Source: Rhodospirillales bacterium (GTDB lineage: Bacteria; Pseudomonadota; Alphaproteobacteria; Rhodospirillales; GLO-3). Taken from it: a DNA stretch of 64,000 nt. Under the pieces are notes generated by a model that saw nothing but the letters and a program-made list of their open reading frames with translations, had not been told where the DNA came from and did no database searches. The stretch is taken from NCBI GenBank assembly GCA_003354135.1, contig PIVK01000011.1:1-64000 (forward strand), written 5' to 3'. Of this stretch, positions 26,688 to 36,672 are shown one piece after another; the first letter of the stretch is position 1; each line of letters begins with the position of its first letter. Position numbers and translations under genes: made by a program.

Positions 26688-27707
26688 CTAGCGCCCTGCG
26701 GCCTGAGCCACCCGCATCAAAGCCCGGGCGCAGATTGCAGCCGCCGGCATTCCTGTGCTCTTGCAGTCCATCTCCGCTTGGCCGACGAGGTCCAGCGCCC
26801 GCGCCAAGCGTTCTTCATTCCAACGCCCCAATTGGGCGGAGAACGCCCCTGCGTGCTTGAAGATCACCGGCGGGCGAAGTTTTTTCGTCGCTTCGTCCGC
26901 CCGCAGCCCCTTGGCCAGGAAACCCCGCGCCAGATGTAGACGCAGCAGGTGCCGCGCCATGGCCCTCAGCACCGTAATCGGCTGAACACCCTCGGCGCCC
27001 GCCCGCGTCAGCGCCTTGTCGAGCCCCCGGCGGTCCCCGCCGGCCGCCGCATAGACCAGGGCGTCGAGGGAAGCGGCCCCGTTGTCCCCGACACACGCCA
27101 CGGCCTCTTCCAGGGTGACGGTTCCGGTTTTCCCCTTGAACAGCGCCAGCTTATCGAGTTCCCGCCGCGTGACGCCACGGTCGCCCCCAAGGCTATCCGC
27201 GAGATACCCGATCGCTTCGGGCGCCGCTTCCAGCCCGGACTCCCCCAGAACCTTGCGGATCAGTCCCGAGAGAGCCTTCGGGTCGTCCGCATAGCAGGCA
27301 ACGGCCGCCGCCGTTTTCGCCCCTTCGAATGTCTTTCGGAGATTTGAGCGCGGCCCAAGCTCTCCCCCTTCGACGAGAACCAGGGTATCTCCCGCGAAAG
27401 CTTCCAAAAACTCTTTTAAAATCGCGCCTTGCGCGTCCGTTGCCTGCCAGATCCTGACGACTCGCCGCCCCCCTGTGAGCGACATGGCCATTGCCTCATC
27501 CAACAGCCGGGCCGGATCTTTACGCAGACCGCCGCCGTCCAGGTCCACCACGCGAAACGGATCCGCCGGATCACTCGCCACGCCGCGCGTCAGGCGATCG
27601 ATCCTTTCGGCAACCAATCCCCGGTTCGGCCCGAACACCAAGACCGCCAAAATCCCGGCGTCGGGCTTTTCGATGAACGCTTCAGCCCGCGCGCCCGAGA
27701 TTTTCAC
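26688..27707 (-). CDS. holA: DNA polymerase III delta subunit
   Basis: The 339-residue clamp-loader subunit begins with [12 protein letters not shown] and contains LVFGPNRGLVAERIDRLTR, the degenerate P-loop region of HolA. The middle part includes FGPRSNLRKTFEGAKTAAAVACY-like residues, and the C-terminal collar domain is present. It overlaps the lptE stop by 4 nt (ATGA). The leuS-lptE-holA order is standard in Alphaproteobacteria. It converges on parB, 17 bp away. Confidence 0.94.
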   Translation of the reverse strand: MKISGARAEAFIEKPDAGILAVLVFGPNRGLVAERIDRLTRGVASDPADPFRVVDLDGGGLRKDPARLLDEAMAMSLTGGRRVVRIWQATDAQGAILKEFLEAFAGDTLVLVEGGELGPRSNLRKTFEGAKTAAAVACYADDPKALSGLIRKVLGESGLEAAPEAIGYLADSLGGDRGVTRRELDKLALFKGKTGTVTLEEAVACVGDNGAASLDALVYAAAGGDRRGLDKALTRAGAEGVQPITVLRAMARHLLRLHLARGFLAKGLRADEATKKLRPPVIFKHAGAFSAQLGRWNEERLARALDLVGQAEMDCKSTGMPAAAICARALMRVAQAAGR

Positions 27708-28249
27708 TGTTTTGCCGTGCTCCCTTTCTCGGTCATGCGGCCGATCAGAAAAGATGCGATCTGGCTTTCGATCTCCCTGGCCATTTCCCGAACCGCCCGT
27801 CGCTCGGCATCCTTTTTCGCCCGGAGGGTCGCGAAGTCGGAGGCAAAGATGTTGTATCCGGCAACCACCGTCCGCGTTCCCGCCATACGATCCCCCTCTT
27901 TCCCCCCGGTCCTCCCTTTCTCGGTCAGCGAGAATGTCCCCGTTAGGTGCAAATTTGCCCTCGTTGACAATGCCGTCGATCGAATTCCCAATTTCTCGTC
28001 GCGGGATCGCAAGGAGACCCGGAGTTCATAGGCCGGGTTTCGCGCCCGTCCTTTCGGGTTCATGAGATCCTGAAGCTCGTTCCTCAGCATTTGTCCTAGC
28101 CGGTCCCGAATGACCGGGATCGAGATCCGCGCGAATTCCGTATCCAGGCCGACATTTCCTTTTTTCCCGTAAGCGGAATGGAAGCCGCATCCCGGGGTCA
28201 AACCCATCGCCAGAATTCCGATCGCCAAAGATGCCCTATGCAACCACAT
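27704..28249 (-). CDS. lptE: LPS assembly lipoprotein LptE
   Basis: The 181-residue outer-membrane lipoprotein plugs the LptD barrel for LPS export. The signal peptide [21 protein letters not shown] ends in the lipobox LTPGC, and the mature part starts GFHSAYG. The rest shows the two-layer LptE pattern with a C-terminal amphipathic helix. Its ATG at 28249 overlaps the leuS end by 14 nt, so translation is coupled. The upstream frame to 28300 is inside leuS. Confidence 0.92.
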   Translation of the reverse strand: MWLHRASLAIGILAMGLTPGCGFHSAYGKKGNVGLDTEFARISIPVIRDRLGQMLRNELQDLMNPKGRARNPAYELRVSLRSRDEKLGIRSTALSTRANLHLTGTFSLTEKGRTGGKEGDRMAGTRTVVAGYNIFASDFATLRAKKDAERRAVREMAREIESQIASFLIGRMTEKGSTAKQ

Positions 28250-30815
28250 TGACAATCCTATTCGGCACCACGATGACCTTGCGGATTTCTTTTCCTGCAA
28301 TGATTTTCTCCACGTTTGGCAGCGCCAGCGCCTCCGCCTCCGCCACTGCGCGGTCCGCGTCTTTCGGCAACTCGACGGTCCCCCGCGTCTTCCCGTTCAC
28401 CTGAACGGCCACGGTCACCAGAGCATCCGCCAGCAAGGCCGCCTCTGCCACCGGCCAAGCCTGGTCCGCAAGCAGCCCCTCGTGTCCCAGCCGGGTCCAG
28501 AGCTCTTCGGCCAGATGAGGCGTCATGGGTCCGATCATTTGCACCGCCGCCTTCAGACCCTCGCGTTTCACCTCCGCCGCCCCGGCCTCTGCGGGATCAA
28601 GGTCTTCGAGTTTGTTGGTCAATTCCCGAATCCTGGCGACCGCCTTGTTGAAATGGAATTTTTCCAGGTCTTCCGTCACCGCGGCAACGGTTTTGTGGAT
28701 GGTTCGGCGGATTTTCCCGGCCGCCGCGCCCGGGCTTTGGGGCGCCTCGCCCTTCCCGGCGTTCGACTCTCCGCTCACCAGCCGCCACAGCCGGTTGACG
28801 TAACGCCAAGCCCCTTCGACACCCGCGTCGGTCCAGTCCAGATCCCGGTCCGGCGGACTGTCCGACAGCATGAACAGCCGTGCGGTGTCGGCCCCGTAGG
28901 CCTCGATGATGTGGACCGGGTCCACCACGTTCTTCCGGGACTTGCTCATCTTTTCGGCCCGTCCGACCTCCACCGGCAAACCCGTCTCCCGATGAACCGC
29001 CCTGCTTTCGTCCTTCCAGGTCACGTCGTCCGGAAACACCCAGTTTCCATGTTCGTCCTTGTAGGTCTCGTGACGAACCATCCCCTGGGTCAGCAACCCC
29101 GCGAACGGTTCCTTGATGTCCAGATACCCGCATTCCCTCAGCGCCCGCGTAAAGAAGCGCGAATACAGAAGATGCAGCACCGCATGCTCGACCCCGCCGA
29201 TATATTGGTCCACCGGCAGCCAGTAATTCACGCCTCGGCGGGAAAACGCCGTTTCCCCCTTGGGATCGCAGAACCTGGCGAAATACCAGGAAGATTCGAA
29301 AAAGGTATCGAACGTATCCGTCTCCCGCCGCGCGGCCCTGCCGCATTCCGGACAGGTGGTCTCCTTCCAGGTCGGATGGTGCTCCAACGGATTTCCTGCG
29401 CGATCGAAATCAACGTCCTCCGGCAGCGTGACCGGGAGATCCCCTTCCGGCACCGGCACGGCGCCGCATGCTTCGCAATGGATCACGGGGATCGGGCATC
29501 CCCAGTACCTCTGGCGCGACACCCCCCAGTCCCGCAGCCGGTACTGAATGGCCCCGGCGCCGTTTCCGTCGGCGGCCAGTCTTTCGGTGGCCGCGGCCTT
29601 CGCCGCCGCCACCGAAAGACCATCCAGGAAATCCGAATTCACCGCCACGCCGTCGCCCTCGTAGGCCTCCGCCCCGTTTTCCGAGCGTTCCTCGAAAGCC
29701 GTGCCGTCCGCCGTGCCCGCCAAACCCCTCGGCATCACCACAACCCGAACGGGAAGGGTATATTTCCGCGCAAAATCCATGTCCCTTTGGTCATGGGCGG
29801 GACAGCCGAAAATAGCGCCGGTGCCGTAGTCCATAAGCACGAAATTTGCTACGTAGAGAGGCAGCTCCCAGCCTTCCCCGAACGGATGCTCGACCCGGAT
29901 TCCGGTATCGAAACCCTTCTTCTCCGCGGTTTCGATCGCCGCCTCGCTGGTTCCCATCCGGTTGCATTCGGCGATGAATTCCGCCAGCTCCGGGTTGTCT
30001 TCCGCCAATTCGCAGGCCAGGGGATGGTTGGCGGCCATGGCGCAAAACGAAGCCCCGAACAACGTATCGGGCCGGGTGGTATAGACTTCCAAGCGCCCGT
30101 CGCGCCCTTTCAGGCGGAAAAAGATCCGCGCTCCCTCGGACCGCCCGATCCAATTCTCCTGCATCAACCGCACCCGGTCCGGCCACCTTTCCAGCGTCTT
30201 GAGCGAGTCCAGAAGGTCGTCGGCATAGGCGGTGATCTTGAGGAACCATTGTGCCAGCTTCCGGCGTTCCACCGGCGCACCGGACCGCCATCCCTTGCCG
30301 TCGATCACCTGTTCGTTGGCCAGAACCGTGTCTTCAACCGGGTCCCAATTGACCCAGGATTCCTTCCGGTACACCAGCCCGGCCTTCAGGAAATCGAGGA
30401 ACATTTTTTGTTCGTGGCGGTAATACTTCGGTTCGCAGGTCGCGATCTCCCGGGACCAGTCGTAGGAAAACCCCATGGTCTCCAACTGCTGGCGCATGGC
30501 GGCGATGTTCTCACGCGTCCATTTGGCCGGATGGACCCTGTTCTCGATGGCGGCGTTTTCCGCCGGCAATCCAAAGGCGTCCCACCCCATGGGATGGAGG
30601 ACGTTAAACCCCTGGGCCCGCTTGAAACGCGCCACCACGTCGCCCAGGGTGTAGTTCCGCACGTGCCCCATGTGGATACGGCCCGAGGGATAGGGAAACA
30701 TCTCCAGCACGAAATATTTCGGGCGGCTCCGGTCCTCGCCCGCCTCGAAACACCGGCGGCTCTTCCAAACCGCCTGCCATTTCGCCTCGGTTTCCTTGAA
30801 ATTGTAGCGCGACAT
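28236..30815 (-). CDS. leuS: Leucyl-tRNA synthetase
   Basis: The 859-residue class I synthetase has the HIGH motif in [18 protein letters not shown] and the KMSKS motif in [14 protein letters not shown]. The editing domain lies in between (about residues 220-420, with [13 protein letters not shown]), and the zinc-type [10 protein letters not shown] insert is visible. An anticodon-binding domain and a C-terminal domain follow. It forms an operon with the upstream DUF3576 lipoprotein and downstream lptE-holA. A long opposite-strand frame over it is a GC-driven shadow. Confidence 0.98.
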   Translation of the reverse strand: MSRYNFKETEAKWQAVWKSRRCFEAGEDRSRPKYFVLEMFPYPSGRIHMGHVRNYTLGDVVARFKRAQGFNVLHPMGWDAFGLPAENAAIENRVHPAKWTRENIAAMRQQLETMGFSYDWSREIATCEPKYYRHEQKMFLDFLKAGLVYRKESWVNWDPVEDTVLANEQVIDGKGWRSGAPVERRKLAQWFLKITAYADDLLDSLKTLERWPDRVRLMQENWIGRSEGARIFFRLKGRDGRLEVYTTRPDTLFGASFCAMAANHPLACELAEDNPELAEFIAECNRMGTSEAAIETAEKKGFDTGIRVEHPFGEGWELPLYVANFVLMDYGTGAIFGCPAHDQRDMDFARKYTLPVRVVVMPRGLAGTADGTAFEERSENGAEAYEGDGVAVNSDFLDGLSVAAAKAAATERLAADGNGAGAIQYRLRDWGVSRQRYWGCPIPVIHCEACGAVPVPEGDLPVTLPEDVDFDRAGNPLEHHPTWKETTCPECGRAARRETDTFDTFFESSWYFARFCDPKGETAFSRRGVNYWLPVDQYIGGVEHAVLHLLYSRFFTRALRECGYLDIKEPFAGLLTQGMVRHETYKDEHGNWVFPDDVTWKDESRAVHRETGLPVEVGRAEKMSKSRKNVVDPVHIIEAYGADTARLFMLSDSPPDRDLDWTDAGVEGAWRYVNRLWRLVSGESNAGKGEAPQSPGAAAGKIRRTIHKTVAAVTEDLEKFHFNKAVARIRELTNKLEDLDPAEAGAAEVKREGLKAAVQMIGPMTPHLAEELWTRLGHEGLLADQAWPVAEAALLADALVTVAVQVNGKTRGTVELPKDADRAVAEAEALALPNVEKIIAGKEIRKVIVVPNRIVNVVA

Positions 30816-30900
30816 CCTTTATCCGCCCTTGGCTTTATCCGCCCTTCGGCCCCCGATCACCGGGACGTTTCCAACCGGCTCCGCGAAATTGCGAAAAAAC

Positions 30901-31437
30901 TTATTCCTGAAGGGTCTCGTGCCGCAACTGGCGCGCCCGCGTCAGGATTGCATCCTCGATCTTGGTGTCGACGCCTTTTTCCACCGCTGCGTCGGTCCAC
31001 TGCCCGCTGCCCCGGTTTACCTGGCGGAACACGGCGACGCGCACCCCGTCCGCCCTCAGGGCTCGCCCGATGATGTAAACGTTGAGCTTGAAACGTTCGG
31101 ACGGCGCTTCGGATTGCGAATGCCAGTCGGTGATCACGACGCCGCCGAAAGGATCGGCGGAACTCACCGGCATAAAGGATATGGTGTCCAAGGTCGCCCG
31201 CCAGAGGAAGCTGTTGACCCCGATGCCCCCGCCCCCTTCGCCCGCGCTGGGTTTTTTCTTTTTTTTGCCGCCGAAGGTCAGGCCTTCCTCCCCGAACAAG
31301 CTTTGCTTCTTGTATTCGTCCTTGAATACCGGTGTCCCGCCCCGCCCGGTGCCAGAATCCCGCACGATTTCGCGGGTTTCCGCACCTTCGCAGGCCCCCA
31401 GGACGGCGATCAGGGCCGGCACCGCCGCCCATCTCAT
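30901..31437 (-). CDS. DUF3576 lipoprotein
   Basis: The 178-residue protein has a signal peptide with the lipobox VLGAC (MRWAAVPALIAVLGAC). Its conserved DUF3576 domain includes GVNSFLWRATLDTISFMP and FGGVVITDWHS. I chose the ATG at 31437 because GGAGAAGGG precedes it; an upstream ATG at 31476 has no such site. A lysine-rich run (GGKKKKK) is at about residues 55-62. In relatives it precedes leuS, as here. A role at the outer membrane is inferred. Confidence 0.88.
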   Translation of the reverse strand: MRWAAVPALIAVLGACEGAETREIVRDSGTGRGGTPVFKDEYKKQSLFGEEGLTFGGKKKKKPSAGEGGGGIGVNSFLWRATLDTISFMPVSSADPFGGVVITDWHSQSEAPSERFKLNVYIIGRALRADGVRVAVFRQVNRGSGQWTDAAVEKGVDTKIEDAILTRARQLRHETLQE

Positions 31438-31831
31438 CCCGACCCTTCTCCCCTTGCGGCTGTCCCTGGTTCCCATCGCGCGGCCCCGTCATCGGCTGGT
31501 TTTTCAAATCCATGCGGCCCGTATCGACGGGCCTCTCCGGCCGGGCATTATACGGTGTGTTCCATCTTGTCAACAACACCCGCCCGAATCCGAAACGGAT
31601 TCCCCCCCTGACCCCAAACCGTGACAAAAATGTCACACGCACGGTTTTTTTGCCCACGGGCCACGTTATTTCCTTGATTCCCCTTGATTGCCGGGCCTTC
31701 CGGTGATCTTATCGTCCCGGAGAAATCTTGAATCCGTTCCACGGGCCGGGGGTCCGCCGGGACGCGAGGCAGCAAAAGGGACCGCAAGGTTTAGCAAACG
31801 GGGCCGCGAGGCCGGTAAAAAGGGGAATATC

Positions 31832-33007
31832 GTGAAAAAGATTCTTTTGGGGACCACCGCCCTCGTCGCCGTTTCCGTGGCCGTGGCTCCGGGTGCCCGG
31901 GCTTCCGATCCGATCAAGCTCGGCCTCGGCGGTTTCATGGTGCAGACCTTCGGCTACGCCGAAAACAATAGCGATTATGAAAATGCCGGCTCGAAGCCCG
32001 TCGGCGAGATCAAAAACTGGGACCAGAAGCAGGCCTCCGAGGTCCACTTCACGGGCTCGGCCGGGCTCGACAACGGCATCACCGTCTCGGCCCGGATCGA
32101 GTTGAACACCGACGGCGACACGGCCGGCGGCAGCTTCGGCATGGACGAGGTTTTCGCCAAGGTCGCCAGCCCGACGCTCGGCACCCTGATTCTCGGTCAG
32201 GAAGACGGCGCCATCTCCCAACTCGGCCACCGCGGCCCGGCCGGCGGCGTAATCACCGTCGACGGCGGCGAAGTGCAGCCGTGGGCCTTTATTCAGCGGC
32301 CCAGCGGAAGTGATAGCGGGATCACTTCTTACGGTGGCGGTTCGTCTACCACAAGCATCAACACATTCCCCGACGAGCAAAACACCAACCGCATCACCTA
32401 CCTGTCGCCGCGTTTCATGGGCTTGGGCTTCGGCCTCAGCTTCAACCCGGACATCGATCACACAAGCCGTGCGGCCCAGCCCGCTGGCGGGGCTGCGGGG
32501 AGCGGTTATAGTGCCGCGCTCGCCTATGACGGCACCCTGGGCGGCGTTAAGATTGGTGCCGACGTCGGCTATGACCGCAATCGCGTGGACAGCGAACAAT
32601 CGGCTAATGGCAGTAAGACTATCCGCGGTGGCCTGAGCCTCTCCTACGCCGGCTTTACCCTCGGCGGCGCGTATGCCCGACACGTTGAGCCGACTTTTAA
32701 TTGGACCACCGCCTCCCCCTCGGAGACCACCTCCTGGGACGGCAGAAGCTGGGATGTCGGCCTGACCTACGCCACCGGCCCCTACACGGTCGGCGTGACC
32801 CACGCCCGCACGAGAGCCGAAGGTTATGTAAGCGAGACCGGTCAGGACGAAGTCCGGTTCACCGTCGTCGGCGGCACCTACACCTTGGGCCCGGGCGTCG
32901 TCGTCGGCGCCGACCTGATGTTTGCCGACTACGATGATGAGAGCACAGAGCTCTATGACAACAACGACGGCTGGGGCGCTAACGCCAGCCTCGTCTTGGC
33001 CTTCTGA
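31832..33007 (+). CDS. Gram-negative porin
   Basis: The 391-residue outer-membrane protein starts with GTG at 31832, preceded by AAGGGG. A classical signal peptide (residues 1-24, ending GARAS) is followed by LGLGGFMVQTFGYAEN, typical of Rhodospirillales general porins (Porin_4 type). The remainder is alternating beta-strand sequence, and the last residue is Phe (LVLAF), the BAM signal. Substrate range cannot be told. A strong terminator follows directly. Confidence 0.93.
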   Translation: MKKILLGTTALVAVSVAVAPGARASDPIKLGLGGFMVQTFGYAENNSDYENAGSKPVGEIKNWDQKQASEVHFTGSAGLDNGITVSARIELNTDGDTAGGSFGMDEVFAKVASPTLGTLILGQEDGAISQLGHRGPAGGVITVDGGEVQPWAFIQRPSGSDSGITSYGGGSSTTSINTFPDEQNTNRITYLSPRFMGLGFGLSFNPDIDHTSRAAQPAGGAAGSGYSAALAYDGTLGGVKIGADVGYDRNRVDSEQSANGSKTIRGGLSLSYAGFTLGGAYARHVEPTFNWTTASPSETTSWDGRSWDVGLTYATGPYTVGVTHARTRAEGYVSETGQDEVRFTVVGGTYTLGPGVVVGADLMFADYDDESTELYDNNDGWGANASLVLAF

Positions 33008-33034
33008 TCCGGGCCGGATGGATGACGAAAAGCG

Positions 33035-33065
33035 GGGAGCGGCCTTCGGGCCGCTCCCTTTTTTT
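33035..33065 (+). terminator. Strong intrinsic terminator of the porin gene
   Basis: GGGAGCGGCC (33035-33044) and GGCCGCTCCC (33049-33058) form a perfect 10-bp stem with a TTCG loop, followed by seven Ts (33059-33065). The next base begins the group II intron remnant. Such terminators are the known target of class C group II introns. Confidence 0.97.
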
Positions 33066-33767
33066 GTGTGCCAGGCATGGCGCACGGCGCGCAAGCGCCG
33101 GTCGCCGAGCGTGTCGACTTGTGGGGGTGCCCACCGATCTGGTGGTTGACCCTGGTGACGGGAACCGTCAGCCGAACGGCAAGGGTGTCCGGGGCAACCC
33201 GGAATCGAAGGCAGCTGCAGGCAAAGTTCCGGCCCGACGAACAGGAACCGCATACGAGGCGTCCGCATCCGAGTGACCCGAAGCCCGAGGGTCCCCCGGG
33301 AGGATGCGGGCGTGGATATGGAACGAAGGTCGTGCGCCTTGCCCTGGGGAGGTCTGTCGCTCTGCCCGGAAGGGCTACCGTCGCCGCGAGGCGTCGGGAT
33401 GGAGCGGCAGAAGTCAGCAGAGGCCAGAGTCGCGGGACCGACCACTCTGCGAAGGGCCGAACATGAAGAGCCGGAAAGGAGCCTTGGTTCTCGATGACGA
33501 CAGGAGACGCGGACTGGCGGGAAGAGACGCCCGCCGCCCCCTCGGAGGGTAGCGGCCGGAAGCCGCCGGGAGTATGGGACGGATGGCTGCGGCGCAAGCT
33601 GCGGGTCATCCTTTGGTGCCAATGGAAACGACCGCGAACCCGGAAGCGGAAACTGGTGCAACGAGGACTTGACGAGGCGCGGGCGTGGAAGTCCGCCATG
33701 AACGGACGGGGCTCCTGGTGGAATGCCGGGGCCAGCCACATGAACCAAGCCCGCCTCCTACCCGATC
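33066..33767 (+). mobile_element. Remnant of a class C-like group II intron
   Basis: The element begins GTGTGCCAGGCATGGCGCAC, fitting the 5' GUGYG intron end, right after the T-run of the porin terminator. The first 300 nt contain strings I recognise from domain I of bacterial group II introns: GTGGTTGACCC, GACGGGAACCGTC, CGGCAAGGGTGTC, GACGAACAGGAACCGCATA. At 33494 a reading frame starts whose residues match only the beginning and the maturase end of the intron protein. The element stops near CCTACCCGAT (about 33758-33767), like an intron 3' end. Most of the reverse transcriptase and an intact domain V are missing. Confidence 0.82.
33494..33760 (+). pseudogene. Deleted group II intron reverse transcriptase/maturase
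   Basis: About 25 N-terminal residues (MTTGDADWREETPAAPSEGS) are followed at once by the C-terminal maturase segment. That segment contains WDGWLRRKLRVILWCQWKRP and, further on, NGRGSWWNAGASHMNQA, which fit the end of group II intron proteins. All seven reverse transcriptase blocks, including YADD, are absent, so the protein cannot be active. The frame continues past the intron end to 33868 without homology and overlaps the convergent sulfotransferase gene. Confidence 0.8.
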
Positions 33768-33813
33768 ACCCCGCCGGCCCGCCGGACATCGGCGAAAGCC
33801 TAGATGCCGGCCA

Positions 33814-35961
33814 TCACCCGGCCTTGCCTTCGAGCCCGCGCACGAAGGGCTCGAGAAACGTCTCGTAGGCCTTCCAGTAATCGAGGCCGGACCGATAGAG
33901 CGGTTGGCGCACCTGCCACAGGCTGGCGGTCTGCACCGTGCGTTTGGTTTCGTGAAAGCGCAGCACCCCGTCGTCCCACGGAAGGTTGCAGAATTCCAGC
34001 AATCTCCGGCTCGCCGCTTCCTGGTTGTCAACCAGATCCTCGTAGTCCATCTCCAACATAGGCAGCGGCAATACGGCGCGCCAATGTTCCATAAGCCGTC
34101 GGTAGCGCCGGTAATAATCCCCGAGCTTCCGGAGATCGTAGGCATAGGAGTGGAACCCGCCGAAGTTATGGAAAAAAATGGACAGCCCGGTTGCCTCGGG
34201 GGTGCGGCGACAATGGATAATGTGGGCCCGCGGATAAAGCAGGGCGATCAGTCCGAGAAGCCGGAAATTCCCCGGCATCTTGTCCGTCACGGACCGCGCC
34301 GTGGGCGAAATCGCCTCAAGCTTCGCCAGATATTCGCTTGCAAGCGTACGGAGAACCCCGGCGTCGGTTTCGGCGGCACTGTCCGGGAAGTCCGCCGCCG
34401 ATCCCGTTGTCTCCCCAAGCTCCCTCGCGATCCGACCCATGTGCTCCAGCTCCCCTCCGCCCGCGACGTCCGGGTGGGATACGAAAATCTGCTCGACCAG
34501 GGTCGACCCCGAACGCGGCATGCCGACGATGAAAATCGGCCGGGAACTGTCGGATCCCATGCCGGACTTTGAGGCAAACAACTCCGGCGTGAACACTCCT
34601 CGTATGGCATCGAGCTCTTCGGTTGCGCGCCCGAAGGCGGCGCCGTCAAATTCGTGATCCTTCAAGCGGTTGCCACGATCATAACATATGAAGGCTCGCT
34701 CCGGTTCCGCCCGCTTACGGTGAATGTCACCCAGCCGAAACCAGGCTATGGTCCGGGTCGTGACGGTCCTGCTTTCATCCTCGGCGAATTCGTGAATCTG
34801 GTTTATCTGCGCGTCGTCCAGAACGGTCTCCTCCAGGGATGCCCGAAGAAGAAGCAATTCCGACGAGCCGGGGTTGCGCTGCCAGGCCTCCTTGAGCTGC
34901 TCTCCCGCTTCATCGAAGCGGCCCTCGTTACGCAGGGCCCTGAAGCGAACACCCAGGACCTCCGGGTTGTCGGGGACCCGTTCCAGGAAGGCGGTGGCCA
35001 TCTCGATAGCCTTGACGCCATTTCTGTTGTTCAGGTAACACTCGGCTAAATTCTTGAGGACAGGGCTGTCATTCGGTCTGAGGTTCCGGGCTTTTTCCAG
35101 ATGGGTGGTCGCCTCTTCGAAGAACCCCCGGTCTTTCAATAAATTTCCGAGATTGTTGTGGGCACCGGCACTGTCGGGATCGATGTCGATTGCGGTCCGG
35201 TAGGCTTTGATGGCGGCGGCAAGCTTCTGCGCCGCCACCAGGGCGCCGGCGTGGTTGAAGTGCAGGTCCGCGTCTTGCGGATGTTCCTCCAGGAGCGCCT
35301 CGTATTCCGGCAGGGCTTTCCCAGGCTCGCCCGCCTCGGTCAGTGCGTTGGCCCGGTTGAACCGCGCCTGCCCGTGCCCGGGGACCAGCTTCAAGACCCG
35401 CGCGAACATTTGGGCCGCCTTTTGGTGTTTGTCCGCCTTGGCCAGCGCCACGCCGAGCGCGTTCAGCATATCCGGGTTTCGCGGTTGCGCCTTGACCGCC
35501 TTGTCAAGGCAATGTCCCGCGTCCTCCACGTGTCCCTGCTGCAACAGCAGCAGCCCGAGGTTGTAATTCGCCATGGCGTGCGAAGGCTTGAGCGCCAGGG
35601 CGTTGCGCAGTGTCGCCTCGCCGTCCTCCTTGCGGTCCAGCCCCAGCAGGATGCTGCCCAGCGTCGCGTGATAATCGGGATTGCGGTTGTCGGTGGCGAT
35701 GGCCCGGTTGAGCAGCTTCTCCGCCGCCGCCTGATTTCCGGCCCGCAGGGCGACCAGTCCCATCAAGTGCCACGCACCGGCGTTGCGCGGCTCGGAATCA
35801 AGAAGCCCCTTGAGCAATCGTTCCGCCTCGGCCAACCGCCCGGCCCGGAGTGCCGCCTCGGCCCGGGCCTGCACCTCATGCGGCGCGGCCGGCGCGGCCC
35901 CACTTTGGACGGTGAAGCTTTGTCCCATGCTCAGATGTGTGGGAGGCTTGTTGTTGGCCAT
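33814..35961 (-). CDS. TPR-repeat sulfotransferase
   Basis: The 715-residue protein has about ten tetratricopeptide repeats (residues about 25-400; for example NPDYHATLGSILLGLDRKED). A C-terminal PAPS-dependent sulfotransferase domain follows. The 5'-phosphosulfate loop is FIVGMPRSGSTLVEQIF (about residue 470), and the domain includes TDKMPGNFRLLGLIALLYP and IIHCRRTPEATGLSIFFHNF. Such fusions are common in marine and Rhodospirillales genomes. The acceptor, perhaps a peptide or a glycan, is not known. No signal peptide is seen. Confidence 0.9.
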   Translation of the reverse strand: MANNKPPTHLSMGQSFTVQSGAAPAAPHEVQARAEAALRAGRLAEAERLLKGLLDSEPRNAGAWHLMGLVALRAGNQAAAEKLLNRAIATDNRNPDYHATLGSILLGLDRKEDGEATLRNALALKPSHAMANYNLGLLLLQQGHVEDAGHCLDKAVKAQPRNPDMLNALGVALAKADKHQKAAQMFARVLKLVPGHGQARFNRANALTEAGEPGKALPEYEALLEEHPQDADLHFNHAGALVAAQKLAAAIKAYRTAIDIDPDSAGAHNNLGNLLKDRGFFEEATTHLEKARNLRPNDSPVLKNLAECYLNNRNGVKAIEMATAFLERVPDNPEVLGVRFRALRNEGRFDEAGEQLKEAWQRNPGSSELLLLRASLEETVLDDAQINQIHEFAEDESRTVTTRTIAWFRLGDIHRKRAEPERAFICYDRGNRLKDHEFDGAAFGRATEELDAIRGVFTPELFASKSGMGSDSSRPIFIVGMPRSGSTLVEQIFVSHPDVAGGGELEHMGRIARELGETTGSAADFPDSAAETDAGVLRTLASEYLAKLEAISPTARSVTDKMPGNFRLLGLIALLYPRAHIIHCRRTPEATGLSIFFHNFGGFHSYAYDLRKLGDYYRRYRRLMEHWRAVLPLPMLEMDYEDLVDNQEAASRRLLEFCNLPWDDGVLRFHETKRTVQTASLWQVRQPLYRSGLDYWKAYETFLEPFVRGLEGKAG

Positions 35962-36029
35962 GTTCCGTTACCGCCTGTGTTACCGCTTGGCACAGGTATA
36001 TCCGACACCGCCCCTGTCTGCCAACGCCT

Positions 36030-36635
36030 TCATCTCCCGATGGCGCCGATGCCGGCAAAACCGGCGGCCCCCGACCCGGCGAGCTTCCGGGCGGTGGTGG
36101 GTGAAATGCCCCCCAGGGCGTAGACAGGCACCGGGCTGGAACGCACCAGGGCGGCGAACCGCACCGGCCCTAGGACCGGGACGCCGGGATGGCTGGGCGT
36201 GGCAAAGACCGGCGACAGCAATGCCGCGTCGGCGCCCAGGCGTGCCGCGGCGGCCAGCGCCGGCGCGGAATGCGCGGCCACGGTAACCAGGAACCGGGCG
36301 CGCGGCCTTCGCCAGGCGCCGCATCCGCTTATGCGCCGGGCTCCGTGTTCGGGGAAATGGACGCCATCGGCGCCGACACGCAACGCCAGCCGGGGGTCTC
36401 CGGCGACGAGGAGATCGACCCGCCGTTCGCGACAGACCTTCATCAGGCTCCGGGCCAGGGTCTCGCGGGCCGGATCGTCGTAATGGCGCAATATCACGGC
36501 GGCGCCCCTGGGCAGGCGGGAGACGGCCTCCAACGGATCCGGCAGGCGGACCGGGTCCGTCATCAGGATCAAAGTCGGCAAATCGCGGCCCGAGGATTTG
36601 AGATGCCGTGTCAAGTCTGCTAAGGTCGCGGCCAT
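36030..36635 (-). CDS. ThiE-like thiamine phosphate synthase family protein
   Basis: The 201-residue TIM-barrel protein has the TenI/ThiE pattern: AVILRHYDDPARETLA, VDLLVAGDPRLALRVGADGVHFPE and DAALLSPVFATPSHPG near the phosphate site. VPVYALGGISPTTARKLAGSGAAGFAGIGAI closes the barrel. I chose the ATG at 36635, with AAGG upstream; starts at 36674 and 36707 would run into the divergent yggS gene. No other thi gene is in the window. It may be a TenI-like paralogue rather than the biosynthetic enzyme. Confidence 0.82.
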   Translation of the reverse strand: MAATLADLTRHLKSSGRDLPTLILMTDPVRLPDPLEAVSRLPRGAAVILRHYDDPARETLARSLMKVCRERRVDLLVAGDPRLALRVGADGVHFPEHGARRISGCGAWRRPRARFLVTVAAHSAPALAAAARLGADAALLSPVFATPSHPGVPVLGPVRFAALVRSSPVPVYALGGISPTTARKLAGSGAAGFAGIGAIGR

Positions 36636-36672
36636 TCGATCCTTATCCCGAATTTTCACTTTATAATCCACC

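Noticed and set aside
28482-31073. 863-residue plus-strand frame opposite leuS
   Set aside because: It is a high-GC shadow of leuS with no recognisable domain; leuS has all class I synthetase motifs.
33068-33466. 132-residue plus-strand frame in the gap after the porin
   Set aside because: It lies over the 5' ribozyme domain of the group II intron remnant; the sequence is explained by RNA structure strings, not by protein homology.
31709-33748. 679-residue minus-strand frame opposite the porin and intron remnant
   Set aside because: It crosses the porin, its terminator and the intron on the opposite strand, and shows no domain or signal.
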